This document shows, one piece after another, positions 23,103-33,418 of a DNA stretch of 64,000 bases. A model generated the notes under the pieces. The model worked only from the letters and a program-made list of their open reading frames with translations, was not told the DNA's origin and ran no database searches. The position numbers were made by a program, and so were the translations under genes. The DNA comes from Rhizophagus irregularis. Lineage: Eukaryota > Glomeromycota > Glomeromycetes > Glomerales > Glomeraceae. The number at the start of each line of letters is the position of its first letter. Position 1 is the stretch's first letter. The stretch lies in NCBI RefSeq assembly GCF_026210795.1, contig NC_089458.1, forward strand, positions 1,814,001-1,878,000, read 5' to 3'.

Positions 23103-23152
23103 TTCTAAATTTAGCCAATCTTTAAATGATGATTGGCTAATTTAGAACTTGT
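23103..23152. repeat. Small palindrome
   Basis: GTTCTAAATTTAGCCAATC and its inverted copy GATTGGCTAATTTAGAAC are separated by about 12 bases. Function unknown. Confidence 0.6.
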
Positions 23153-23654
23153 AATTTAAATTTTTGTCACGAGAATATATCGTAAAGCGTTAATTACGTT
23201 AATAACATAGCATCATAATGTAATACCGTAATCCAATTATACCATAATTTTATAGTGTTAGAGCGCGTATAAAAGTACATTATGTATATGGACGTCGGAA
23301 TAGGATTGGCCAATTTGATTTTGGGGATAAAAAATGAAAATTTCCAAAACCACATAATTCAAACAAAAAATATAAAAAAATATTTTAATTCCAAAAGCTA
23401 AATAAAAAATGATCTAAATGCTGGTAACTAGCTACTTCTTGATAAACTCTGAGATATCGCCAGATAATAAATAACAAACTTATTGAATCCTAAGCATCAT
23501 AGTTAGAATTCACTAATAAGTAAATCAAACCTTATACATTTCGTAATCAACTTATCTAAAAATACAAAATAAATATATGTACATACTATATATTAACTGT
23601 TAAAAACCAATTTATGAAAATAACTGATATTATTTACTTACTGTTATTAAATTT

Positions 23655-24235
23655 CATTTATTAATTTTGAAATTGCAATCGAAGGTCCAATTTGCAAACC
23701 TTCTTGATCCGATGTTACGTCCTTTACGCTCCACTTAAGGAGTTTTGACTCATCCTGCACGAATGTTTCTGACTCTATAGCTTTCTGATAATATTATTTC
23801 TGAACTTTTACTGCATACAGTAGATTTTTTCGTAATTAACGCTCACTGGAAACTTCGGTTGATTACACTACATCATCATCGTTAAATATAGCAGTGTATA
23901 TATTTTTGCACTTGTTAAAATGTATATAAATATGGAAAATTTTGTTTTGACTTGTTGCAATTCCGCGCTTGCAACACCGCTAATATTTTCGATCCCAGTA
24001 AATCAATTTCGTCAGATTTCATTACATGAATTTGTACAGCATCAACTGAATGAAAGTAGGTCCAAGATATTCTATTACAGGAACTCTTTAAACAAATTTT
24101 GAAGGTATGTTGCAGGAGTTGGTTCTGGTACAGTGTGTTATTAAATTGATTTCGAAATATAGTAATTTTCGTAATCAGGTTTGTGAGGTGCGTATACTTT
24201 AATTTCAGACATATTCGAAGTTTGGTAATTTAGAA
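23655..24235 (-). pseudogene. Coding-like minus-strand relic, unidentified
   Basis: Composition is richer in GC than its surroundings. Minus-strand pieces read like protein. From an ATG at 24,212, MSEIKVYAPHKPDYENYYIS runs to two tandem stops and then, in the same frame, continues HTVPEPTPATYLQNLFKEFL to two more stops. About 24,040-23,940 gives VDAVQIHVMKSDEIDLLGSK and more. About 23,790-23,650 gives SETFVQDESKLLKWSVKD, VTSDQEGLQIGPSIAISK and LINEI before a stop. I do not recognise the family. It could be a decayed gene or a real gene with introns that I could not resolve. Confidence 0.35.
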
Positions 24236-24239
24236 CATA

Positions 24240-24765
24240 AATTTCGCGAATAAACCGAGTTTATGTTAAGTATTTAATTAATTTAATCAACGCGACTTTG
24301 GATCTTTCGGTCCAGTTGGTGGTCATTTAGATGACGTAATATCATCTGGTTTTTCATGTTTTTAATAAAATTTTTTATTTCATTATATTATCAAAATTTA
24401 TTATTCATATTGTTATTATAATAATATAAAATAATAAAGAAAAATTTATGGTTTTAATATATAATATTCTACACAATAACACAGCATTAATAATATAATG
24501 ACAAGATAAATATAAATAACTGTGTTATTTATAATATTTTTAAAAATTAAGAATTTTTTTGAAAATATGTGAAAAACTTTATTTGATAAAATAAATGATT
24601 TGCAAAATAGAATTAACATTAAATCATTATTAAAAAAATTGAAGAATGCATATTAAATCACTATATATATATAAGGCATGTTACTCTTCTTAAATAAGGC
24701 ATATAACATAAATTATACATAAATTATACATTATGTCTTATATATATAATATTATGTATATGGGC
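24240..24765. other. AT-rich stretch, nothing recognised
   Basis: No supported coding sequence. Confidence 0.5.
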
Positions 24766-24835
24766 CAATTCTTGGAATCTAATTTTTTTACACAAAAAAA
24801 TTTTGTTAAAGCAAATATAAATTAGAAAAAATGTA
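24763..24835. mobile_element. Solo terminus of family A element
   Basis: ATATGGGCCAATTCTTGGAA then TCTAATTTTTTTACACAAAA matches the inverted right end of the copy at 17,328-18,805 for about 70 bases, then stops. Confidence 0.7.
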
Positions 24836-24863
24836 CGTTATACCGGAGATACCAGTATCTTAT

Positions 24864-24999
24864 ACATGTAGCCGAAACTTCTATGAAGTTGGATAAGGTT
24901 TCAGACTTTCAGTAATTTAATTATAATAAATTATTAAAAACTATTCAGAAATCCATCTGAAACTCTAAAGACTTTATATTATAGTTTCGGCTGGATGTA
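24864..24999. mobile_element. Small GCCGAAACT-ended MITE
   Basis: ACATGTAGCCGAAACT on the left pairs with ACATCCAGCCGAAACT read from the right end. GTTTCAGA motifs recur inside. It is about 136 bp. Target duplication not resolved. Confidence 0.5.
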
Positions 25000-25500
25000 G
25001 AAATTAATTTTTATCATTTTTTAAACTTAATTTTAATTTAAAGATATGGCCAAAAATCACGTGAAAAGGTTTCAGACCCCAAAATATGTGATTAAACTTT
25101 TTGATTTATAATACATACAATAATCTCTTTTTATACTCGAACAAAACTTTTTTTATATAAAAACTATTTTTCTTTCTATTTAAAATGTGAATTTTTTAAC
25201 AAATATTTTTTCTTATTTAATAGATATTTCACTTAAACACAATTTCATGAACTTTTTCTGAACATGAAAATTTTACTTAAACACAATTTTATGAACTTTC
25301 CTGAACACAAAAATCAATTTCATGAACAACTTTTCCCAAATATAATAATTTAATAATTTTTATACATGGTGAGTGAGAGTTGCGTTTGCTATAGAATTGC
25401 TTAGGGTTAGGATTAGAGTTAGGTGCATTAGTTTATGTGATTATTTAGAATTAGGATTAGATATGTTTACTAGAGGATTGTTTACTAATTGTTTACGCTT
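25000..25500. other. AT-rich stretch with a short direct repeat
   Basis: Two or three copies of ACTTAAACACAATTT-CATGAAC occur at 25,230-25,335. No coding sequence seen. Confidence 0.5.
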
Positions 25501-25779
25501 ACTTTAATTTTTTTAGATATTTGAAAAGATTAATGATCTTGACTTTAAAAATCCATCAGTTGATATACCACTTGAAGATGAGATTAATTTATTTGAATAT
25601 AATGATTTTGTGAAGATGAAGTTGAAGATAGTCCTTTAAAAGAATTGTATAGTGGGTAAGGATGGTGCTGCAATTGATTGATCAAATCCGCAATATTGCG
25701 GATTTTGGAGTTGAATTACGGTTAGTGATCCGCAATTCCGCAATTCACTTGGCACTAGTTTACCAAACCGATTTAATAA

Positions 25780-27235
25780 AAAAAATGTTTACGCAACATT
25801 TTTTTAACCAATTTAAAGAAAAAATGTTGCGAAACATTTTTTCAAAGTGCTTTTAATTAAAAGAACGTTTGCTCAACGTTTTTTTAATTAATTTAAAGAA
25901 AAAATGTTGCAAAACGTTTTTTCAAAGTATATTTAATTAGAAAAAACGTTTCACAACGTTTTTTTAATTAATTTTTAATGAAAAACGTTTAATGAAAAAA
26001 CGTTTTTTCAAAAGATATTTAATTAAAAAAAATGTTTCGCAACATTTTTTTAATTAATTTAAAGAAAAAATGTTGCGAAATGTTTTTTCAAAGTATATTT
26101 AATTAGAAAAAATGTGTCACAACGTTTTTTTAATTAATTTAATGAAAAAATGTTGCAAAATGTTTTTTCAAAGTATTTTTAATTAAAAAAAACGTTTCGC
26201 AACATTTTTTTAATTGATTTAAAGAAAAAACGTTGCAAAACATTTTTTCAAAGTATTTTTAATTAAAAAAAACGTTTCACAACGTTTTTTAATTGATTTA
26301 ATGAAAAAATGTTGCGAAATATTTTTTCAAAGTATATTTAATTAAAAGGGTATTGCTAAATATCACCAGTGGTGATCATCATCACATGTAAAATATTTTT
26401 TGAATTTTCAAAAATTTTTGACTGTGACATTATTCTAATTATAATATAAATATCATTAGTATATGTAAATTTATGGGTAGAACAAGTTTGCCTTAAATTA
26501 TAAAGGCTATTGTTTAGATAGTTTTTGAGAAAAATAGGAAAGTTTGATTTTATAAGCAAAATACAATTTTTTGTTTTAAAAAAGATTTTTTTTAGTCAAA
26601 TTTTCAAAATTTTAGTGATTAGTATCTACTTAGGTTTGTTTTACGCATTTATTATTTAAATTGAAATTTTTGAAAAAAAAATTATGATGTATTTTTAATT
26701 CTGGCCAAAATTATAATTTTTGGCCAGAATTAAGTGGTGAGGTGACGATCACCACTGGTGATATTTAGCAATACCCTAATTAAAAAAAACGTTTCACAAC
26801 GTTTTTTTAATTAATTTAAAGAAAAAACATTGCGAAATGTTTTTTCAAAGTATATTTAATTAGAAAAAATGTTTCATAACGTTTTTTTAATTAATTTAAA
26901 GAAAAAATGTTGAGAAACGTTTTTTCAAGGATTTTTAATTAAAAAAAATGTTTTGCAACATTTTTTTAATTGATTTAAAGAAAAAATGGTGTGAAACGTT
27001 TTTTCAAAGTATATTTAATTAGAAAAAACGTTTCGTAACATTTTTTTAATTAATTTAAAGAAAAAACGTTGCGAAATATTTTTTTAATTAATTTAAAGAA
27101 AAAACGTTGCGAAACATTTTTTCAAAGTATTTTTAATTAAAAAAAATGTTTCACAACATTTTTTTAATTAATTTAAAGAAAAAACGTTGCGAAACATTTT
27201 TTCAAAGTATTTTTAATCAAAAAAAAATGTTTCAC
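25780..27235. repeat. AACGTTTCGCAAC hairpin array, ~80-bp unit
   Basis: About a dozen units read AAACGTTTCGCAACGTTTTT, then a TAATTAATTTAAAG spacer, AAAAAACGTTGCGAAACG, then TTTTTTCAAAGTATATTTAA. C/T and G/A differences at CG sites are very common between copies (CGTT against TGTT, CGAAA against CAAAA). Confidence 0.9.
26348..26776. mobile_element. 429-bp MULE-like MITE with perfect 30-bp terminal repeats
   Basis: The ends are GGGTATTGCTAAATATCACC and on for 30 identical bases at 26348-26377 and, inverted, 26747-26776. The 9-bp duplication TAATTAAAA flanks it (26339-26347 and 26777-26785), the size typical of Mutator-like elements. Because the host array is itself rich in TAATTAAAA, the duplication needs care. 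Perfect ends imply recent insertion. The interior is AT-rich and non-coding. Confidence 0.85.
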
Positions 27236-28030
27236 AATGTTTTTTTGGGATTGCTTTAATAATAAATATTGCGAAATTGCAAATAATTTGCAATTACGCA
27301 AATGTTTCACAATTTCGCAAATGTTCCGCAATTCTGCAATTATTCCGCAATTGAATTACAATACTTTGCAGAATTGCGGAATTGCAGAATATTTGCATAA
27401 TTGCAGATGCGTAATTGCGATTCGTTGAGATATTTAGGTTTAAAAATCTGCAATATTTCGCAATACCGTAAATCGCAATTATTCTGCAATTGCTTATTTG
27501 TAGCACTATCCTTAATAGTGGGCAAACTTTTGCTTCATTTGACATACTTGAGCAATGTTTAAAATGATATGCAATTCAAATGGGATTTAAAACAATAATC
27601 ATTCATATTGAAAAAAAAGATGATGTATATGCTCAAAATACTTACAAATGTTGTTATAGAAGTAAGTATGAACCTAAAAAAAGGCTTGATCCTACAGAAA
27701 ATTAAAAGCAAGAATTAGCTTGTATAAGATGAAGATGTAGTTTTTTGTTAAATGCTTCATATTAAATTAGTTTTTATTAACAAATTTGTTGAAGAACATA
27801 ACTATACGTTAAGAATTACTTCATCAATTTGCTCCATCTTTGTGTAAAATACCTGTTGATGTAAAAGAAGAGATTCTATATAAACATCTTATGAAATTAC
27901 AATAGGAGGATTCTGATTGGTATTTTAATGTTGATTTTGAGGGTATAAAGGTTGAAAAAGAAGAACAAGCGGCAATGTGGTATATGCAAATCTTGATATC
28001 ATGACTCCTAAAATTGTTCTTTAAAGAACA

Positions 28031-28630
28031 ATAAAGAAGGCAATGCGATCAAGAAAATTTAATGGTTGAATCGAACATATAATTAGTATAATCTAAAAAT
28101 TTATGTTTCATTATTTTTTCATTTGTTGCTTATCAATTTGCGTTTTTATTCTTAATTAATATTTATTTAAGAAGTTTGTAAATAAAAAGTGTTTTTAAAA
28201 AAAATTATTAAATCAGAATTTGAATATTTAAAAATCAGAGTTTAAATTTGAGGAAGGATACTAGTATTTCCCGATATAAAATATATAAAAATTTTCTATA
28301 AATTATTATTTATATAAGAATAATAATTAACAGTCATCACTGGATATAACAAACCTGCCATTCCAAGCGTTTTGGTTCAGTATATGGTGAATTTGATATA
28401 TGATATTCATATTATATACCAAACTGTTTGGTATATAAATTTTATCCAATTAAATTATAGCAGCATATACTGTAATATTTAAAGTTCAGATGATTACATG
28501 ACTTACTATAACAGATAACACTATGTTTTATTTAAAATTTATGTGTTCATCAATTTTTTAAGTATTTACCAACTATTCAAATGAAAATTTTATCTGATAC
28601 TAGCAGAAATAATTTTTTCGGTAGTCCATT
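28031..28630. other. AT-rich stretch, nothing recognised
   Basis: No supported coding sequence. A small ATATGGTGAA...TATACCAAAC imperfect palindrome lies at about 28,380-28,440. Confidence 0.5.
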
Positions 28631-28637
28631 CTTTTAT

Positions 28638-29491
28638 CTAGGGGTGTGGGGGGGTCCAACTGGTTGGTTACACAATATAATTTCGTATTACCAAACTGTC
28701 CCACTACCGTCACCCCTGAATTTTATTATTTTAATATATCGAAACAAGCATTCAAGCTAAACTTTTGAAAACTTTTGCTTATGAACGTTTTAAAAGCCGA
28801 TGTTCGAGAGTAGATTAGTGTTGGTAAGAGTCATATATTGGCAAATTTTCATGACTATTAGAGCGTTATTGGGTTTCTCAGGTCAAAGTTTTAATATAGC
28901 TTATTAGAAAAACTATTATTTCGAAATATGTATTAAAAAAATTTTTTTAAAAAACAATGAAAAATATGTTTTTAACAATAAATATCACTTTTATATTAAA
29001 ATTTTATTAAATACATTCTCTGTTATTAGTGAAAACTGCATACAACTATTTATTGTAGACATTTACTATAGACAATATTTTTTTCAGTTTTTTTTAAAAA
29101 AAAAGGTTTAAAAGTTATTATAAATTAAAAGTCTATATAAATAACGTTTTCTTGTAATAAATAAACTTGTTTTACTTGTTTTAGACTTCTAAATATTGAT
29201 TTATTCATCATAAATACTAAAATAAAACCGCCGATGTTGTTTTTTTCTTTAGAGAAGGTCCAAACATTATTTAAAGTACTTGGACGCGACAAAACAGATG
29301 TAAAGATGATCACGTTTCAAGGATGACATAATTGGGTGGCTGGTTTTTTTAATTGCAGGGGTATTTTGTTCACCGATCATCATAATTTACTAATAACGTA
29401 TATGAATTTATATGGAGGACAGTTTTGATTTATTAGACTTATTGTATATTATATTGTGTAACCAACCAGTTGGACCCCCCCACACCCCTAG
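28638..29491. mobile_element. 854-bp element with perfect 44-bp terminal repeats
   Basis: The left end CTAGGGGTGTGGGGGGGTCC and on for 44 bases is identical to the inverted right end. The 7-bp duplication CTTTTAT flanks it (28631-28637 and 29492-29498). The (C)TAGGGGTG start resembles hAT termini, whose usual duplication is 8 bp. The interior is AT-rich with no intact gene; the short minus-strand frame at 29,125-29,313 has no recognisable family. Perfect ends imply recent movement. Confidence 0.85.
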
Positions 29492-29498
29492 CTTTTAT

Positions 29499-29726
29499 AT
29501 TACTAATTAAAGTCACGTGATAGTTCAGTATACTAAATATGTAACTGATATATTTGGACTGGCTAAAATAAGTTTGGATGCAGTATATAGTAATTTATTA
29601 TGTGATTTCGTTATATCCAGTGCAATTAATTATAAAAAAATCAGTTCTGTGAAACTTGGTTCAATACAACAAGTTTTCGGTACAAATAGGTTCGTTATAA
29701 CCAGTAGCGACTGTATACTAGATAAA
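29499..29726. mobile_element. Pogo-like sequence interrupting a family A copy
   Basis: The right end GGTTCGTTATAACCAGTAGC followed by GACTGTA resembles pogo/Tc1-type termini. Another CAGTATA...TTCGTTATATCCAGT is at 29,581-29,620. It replaces the expected end of the family A element, so an insertion or recombination occurred here. Confidence 0.45.
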
Positions 29727-31677
29727 AGATCAAATATAACTTTCATGACAAAATCATTGATAATTCTTCATAGAAATACTAAGCTATATAAATAAATTTA
29801 TATTTACTTGAAAGAAAAGATCAAGATCTATCTAATGAATCTAAAATCAAATGAATTGAATTGCTAGTTGTTTAGTAATCACATTCAGTATATTTATTGA
29901 ATTTTATCTAAATTTGATCATTAATTACTTTACATGTAGTGATTCAATTTGAATGATCTTTACTTTCTAAGGTGATGCCAACTTTTATCTTTAAAATAAA
30001 TTTAAAATAATTCGTTTAATATATGTAGATATTCAGGAATCATCAATTATATTATTAATATAAAATTTTATAAGTTTGATAAAATCTGATATAAAAAAAA
30101 TTATTAAATACCTGTAGATGTAAGCTACATGAATGAAATTATATTCATTTGAAAGAGAAAATTGAAGTCTATCTAATAAATCTAAAATCAAATGAATTGA
30201 ATCACTGGATTGTGAATAATTACGTCTAATATATTTATTTTTGATTTTTAAATTTGATTTGACTTTTATTGTTAATTACGTCTCATCCAGTGGTCTAATT
30301 TTTCTGATCTTTAAATTTCTACAATAGAGCAAATTCTCAGCTTTCAAATGAATATAAAACGATGATGTTAGTATATCTCCAGAAATAATAATGCACAATT
30401 TTATTACCTGTATAAAATCCAATCTGAAAATTTTATTTTTTACCAAAAAATGCTTTCATAAGAGAATCCCAAATTCTTTTATTTTATATAAAAGATTTTA
30501 TTTGCCATTTAAGGATTTTAGTAAAATAAATCTAATAAAATAATTTTAAAAGATAAAAAACAAATATATAATTAGTTTTTTGAAAAAAAAAATATTTTAT
30601 TATTTATTTTACAACTATTTTACATCATAATTATTTATTATTTGCATGTATTTTTTATAAAGAAAAAACAATAAATTAAAGCTAAAAATTATGAAAAATA
30701 TGTCTTTTCTATGTATATAAAATATTAAGTTTTTTCTTTTATTTATTACTTAAAAATAACGGGATCCTCCTGAAATCCCGATAACCATAATCCCGATGTG
30801 ATAAAATCTTGACACTCCTATTTCCGACTAAGACAATATCCCGAATGATTAAAATACTGAAAGAAATATATCCTGAATAGTCCAAAATCTGGAATTCAAA
30901 ATTCCTAAAAGTTCAAGTTACTGATGAGTCAAAATCCCGACACAATAAAGAAAAGATCGTAGTGATTGCACAATTGTTAATAATTTGCATAATTTGCCAA
31001 GAAGTTATTATGTCAATTACTACTGCGTGATCTCACTATATATTATATTGTAACATGTAAGTCATAAATCAAAATTGCAATTTTTTATCATTTAAATTGA
31101 AAATAGTGCATATGTATTGTATATATGATTGTATTAATTGTCGCAAAATATAATCAGTAGGATCTTCCTAGTAAACAAAAATCAAAGAGATACTCAAAAT
31201 TATAATATTGTGTCAGGATTTTGACTCATCAGTAACTTGAATTTTCAGGAAATTTAAATTCTGGATTTTAGACCATTCGGGATATGATACTTTCAGGATT
31301 TTGATCGTTCAGTATATTGTCTTTATTTGGAATACGTGCCTTGGGATTTTATCATATCAGGATTGTGCTTGTCGGAATTTCACGGTAAACCCAAAAATAA
31401 CTGCTATATATGCTTATAAACTTTTCTGTCATATTTAATAAAAATGAATAAAAAAATGATGGAAAAGTGATAGGCAGTGATGGGAAAAAAAGAAGTGTTT
31501 ATTACTGTTATTTTTGAATATTGATTAAAAAAATTTTTTTATTTTTTATTAAATTTGAGTTATATAAATATGTAACACATATTTAATTTAGATTTGTGTA
31601 ATATTAATTTTACTAAAATATTAAATTTTTATAAAAATCTTAATTTAGACTAATTCTAAAAATCAGCATATATAGTA
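29727..31677 (+). mobile_element. Family A element copy containing a nested 632-bp insertion
   Basis: This is the inverted relative of 17,328-18,600. It ends near 31,677 with AATTCTAAAAATCAGCATAT, the counterpart of the CATATGTGCCGATTTTTGGA end. It is truncated on the left at about 29,727 and split by the element at 30,761-31,392. No coding sequence. Confidence 0.8.
30761..31392. mobile_element. 632-bp MULE-like MITE with ~190-bp terminal repeats
   Basis: The left arm begins GGGATCCTCCTGAAATCCCG and the inverted right arm GGGTTTACCGTGAAATTCCG; they stay similar for about 190 bp. The exact 9-bp duplication AAAAATAAC flanks it (30752-30760, 31393-31401). The family A copy at 17,328-18,805 has a single AAAAATAAC (inverted, 17601-17609) at the matching place, an empty site that proves insertion. 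ATCCCGA/TCGGGAT motifs are clustered in both arms. Non-coding. Confidence 0.92.
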
Positions 31678-31757
31678 TTTTATATTTTATATAAATACAG
31701 TATAACTATTTCATAATTTAATTTCTTTTAATAAGTAATAAATACTTAAACTTACTA

Positions 31758-33235
31758 CAGTCACCCCTCTCTACAGCGAACCTCGATATAGCGAATAACA
31801 CGATATAACGGATCATACAGTGTGGTACCGATTTTAAATATGAAAAAAACCTTGATATAACGAAGTTTACTATTTATTTACCGTATAATGTAGTACGAAG
31901 TAAAGTGTGTGAATTTCTTATATAAAAATGCCTCTCGATATAACGGATTTTTTTTATAACGAATTTTTTTTCAGTTATAATGAAGAATTTCTTTATAATT
32001 AAATGTAATTATTAATAAATATTGATGCATTATGACATTAAATATCACCCCTGTGTTTTATATTTAAATTATGGATCAGGATTGTATCAGGATCGTATCA
32101 GGATTAATAATTCTGGCTATTTTATTTAATATTTAGGCAGAATTACATTAATTTACATTAATTCGGTTGTATTAGGATTCGATGTGAATTGTTATTAATT
32201 TATATTTATCACAGGGGTAAGGACACTCCTAGTTAAATTAATATATCATTAATAATTTATTTATTATATAGTCAGTTATTGTTAAACAGTATTCCTACAA
32301 AAAAAAGGAATTATAATAAACATTTTTATATAGAACACTTCAGGAAGCATTCCCTATAATAAAAAAATAAAAAAAGAACATTAGTAAATGTTCTTAAACG
32401 AAATTAAAAGAAAAAATTGAGTTGTCCCACTTACTTCTTATCTCAAGCGTTCATTTTGAAGTCCCTACAATAAAAAAAATAAAAAAGAACATTAGTAAAT
32501 GTTCTTAAACGAAATTAAAAGAAAAAATTGAGTTGTCCCACTTACTTCTTGTCCCAAGCATCCATTTCGAAGTCCCTACAATAAAAAAAATAAAAAAGAA
32601 CATTAGTAAATGTTCTTAAACGAAATTAATAAAAAAAATCGAGTTCCCCACTTACTTCTTGTCTCAAGCGTCCATTTCGAAGTCCCTACAATAAAAAAAA
32701 TAAAAAAGAACATTAGTAAATGTTCTTAAACGAAATTAATAAAAAAAATCGAGTTTCCCACTTACTTCTTGTCTCAAGCGTCCATTTCAAAGTCCAGGAA
32801 GTTCCCTATAATAAAAAAATAAAAAAAGAACATTAGTAAATGTTCTTAAATAAAAAAAATTGAGTTCCCCACTTACTTCTCGTCTCAGGCGTCCATTTCG
32901 AAGTCCAGGAAGTTCCCTACAATAAAAAAAATAAAAAAAGAACATTAGTAAATGTTCTTAAACGAAATTAATATAAAAAACCCCCAGTTCCCACTTACTT
33001 CTCATTCTAGGCATCTATTTTGAAGTTTAGAAAGCACCCCTATAAAAAAAAGATTAAAAAAAATGTTAAATTATCGGTAATCAGATCAACAAGTCACATG
33101 ATCTGTATAACTGATATTCCTATACCGAAGAATTCGTTATACAATACCGAATAATTCATTATAGTGTTAACGAAGTTGCTTATAACGAAGCCCTGATCAG
33201 CTGGAACCTAGGGTTCGTTATATCGAGAGGGACTG
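31758..33235. mobile_element. 1.48-kb pogo-like element with tandem array
   Basis: The ends are CAGTCACCCCTCTCTACAGC and, inverted, CAGTCCCTCTCGATATAACG; both run into GAACC, and TA flanks each end (31756-31757, 33236-33237). CGATATAACG / CGTTATA motifs cluster near both ends (31,795-31,985 and 33,125-33,230). The middle holds six ~111-120 bp repeats (32,340-33,020). TA target and CAGT ends fit the pogo/Tc1-mariner superfamily. No transposase. Confidence 0.85.
32340..33020. repeat. Tandem array of six ~111-120 bp units
   Basis: The palindrome GAACATTAGTAAATGTTC recurs at 32376, 32487, 32598, 32708, 32828 and 32940. Each unit also holds CCCACTTACTTCTTGTC, CATTTCGAAGTC and CCCTACAATAAAAAAA. 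Confidence 0.92.
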
Positions 33236-33418
33236 TATATGAACTTTACTTAAAAATATATTAATATATTAGAATTTTTGCTAATTCTTTAATTATAAAT
33301 GTTACTAATATGATTTATTGTATTATAAATTTTTTAATAATAACAATAATGACTTAAAAAAAAAAAAAGTTTAAGTAAATCTATACTACTAAAAAACTAA
33401 AATAATATTTCAAAAATA

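Larger units (their letters stand above)
25657..27514. mobile_element. hAT-like element, CCGCAAT motif, AACGTTTCGCAAC hairpin array
   Basis: The ends start TAAGGATGGTGCTGCAA and (inverted) TAAGGATAGTGCTACAA. The exact 8-bp duplication ATAGTGGG flanks it (25649-25656 and 27515-27522). CCGCAAT/ATTGCGG motifs cluster at 25,680-25,750 and 27,265-27,500. The core is a long hairpin array (25,780-27,235), itself interrupted by a 429-bp element. The termini are of the same family as 1,137-2,709, but the array is a different one. Confidence 0.88.
25515..28030 (+). pseudogene. FAR1/MULE-type transposase relic split by a nested element
   Basis: Before the insertion (25,515-25,656), INDLDFKNPSVDIPLEDE and a frameshifted ending SPLKELYSG can be read. 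After it (27,523 on) the frame resumes at QTFASFDILEQCLK, then MGFKTIIIHIEKKDDVYA, NTYKCCYRSKYEPKKRLD, a stop, and later LNASY and EEHNYTLR. The QTF-SF---EQCLK-YA---GF opening, YKC...CSFLLNA and EHNYTL match the FAR1-type (WRKY-GCM1) zinc finger of MULE transposases (C-C-H-x-H). The continuation to 28,030 has stops and frameshifts. The codon phase is continuous across the 8-bp duplication, so the inserted element interrupts exactly one gene. Confidence 0.8.

Noticed and set aside
25405-25425. Telomere-like TTAGGGTTAGG
   Set aside because: Fewer than two intact TTAGGG units with degenerate flanks; no array, so no telomere or interstitial telomere claim.
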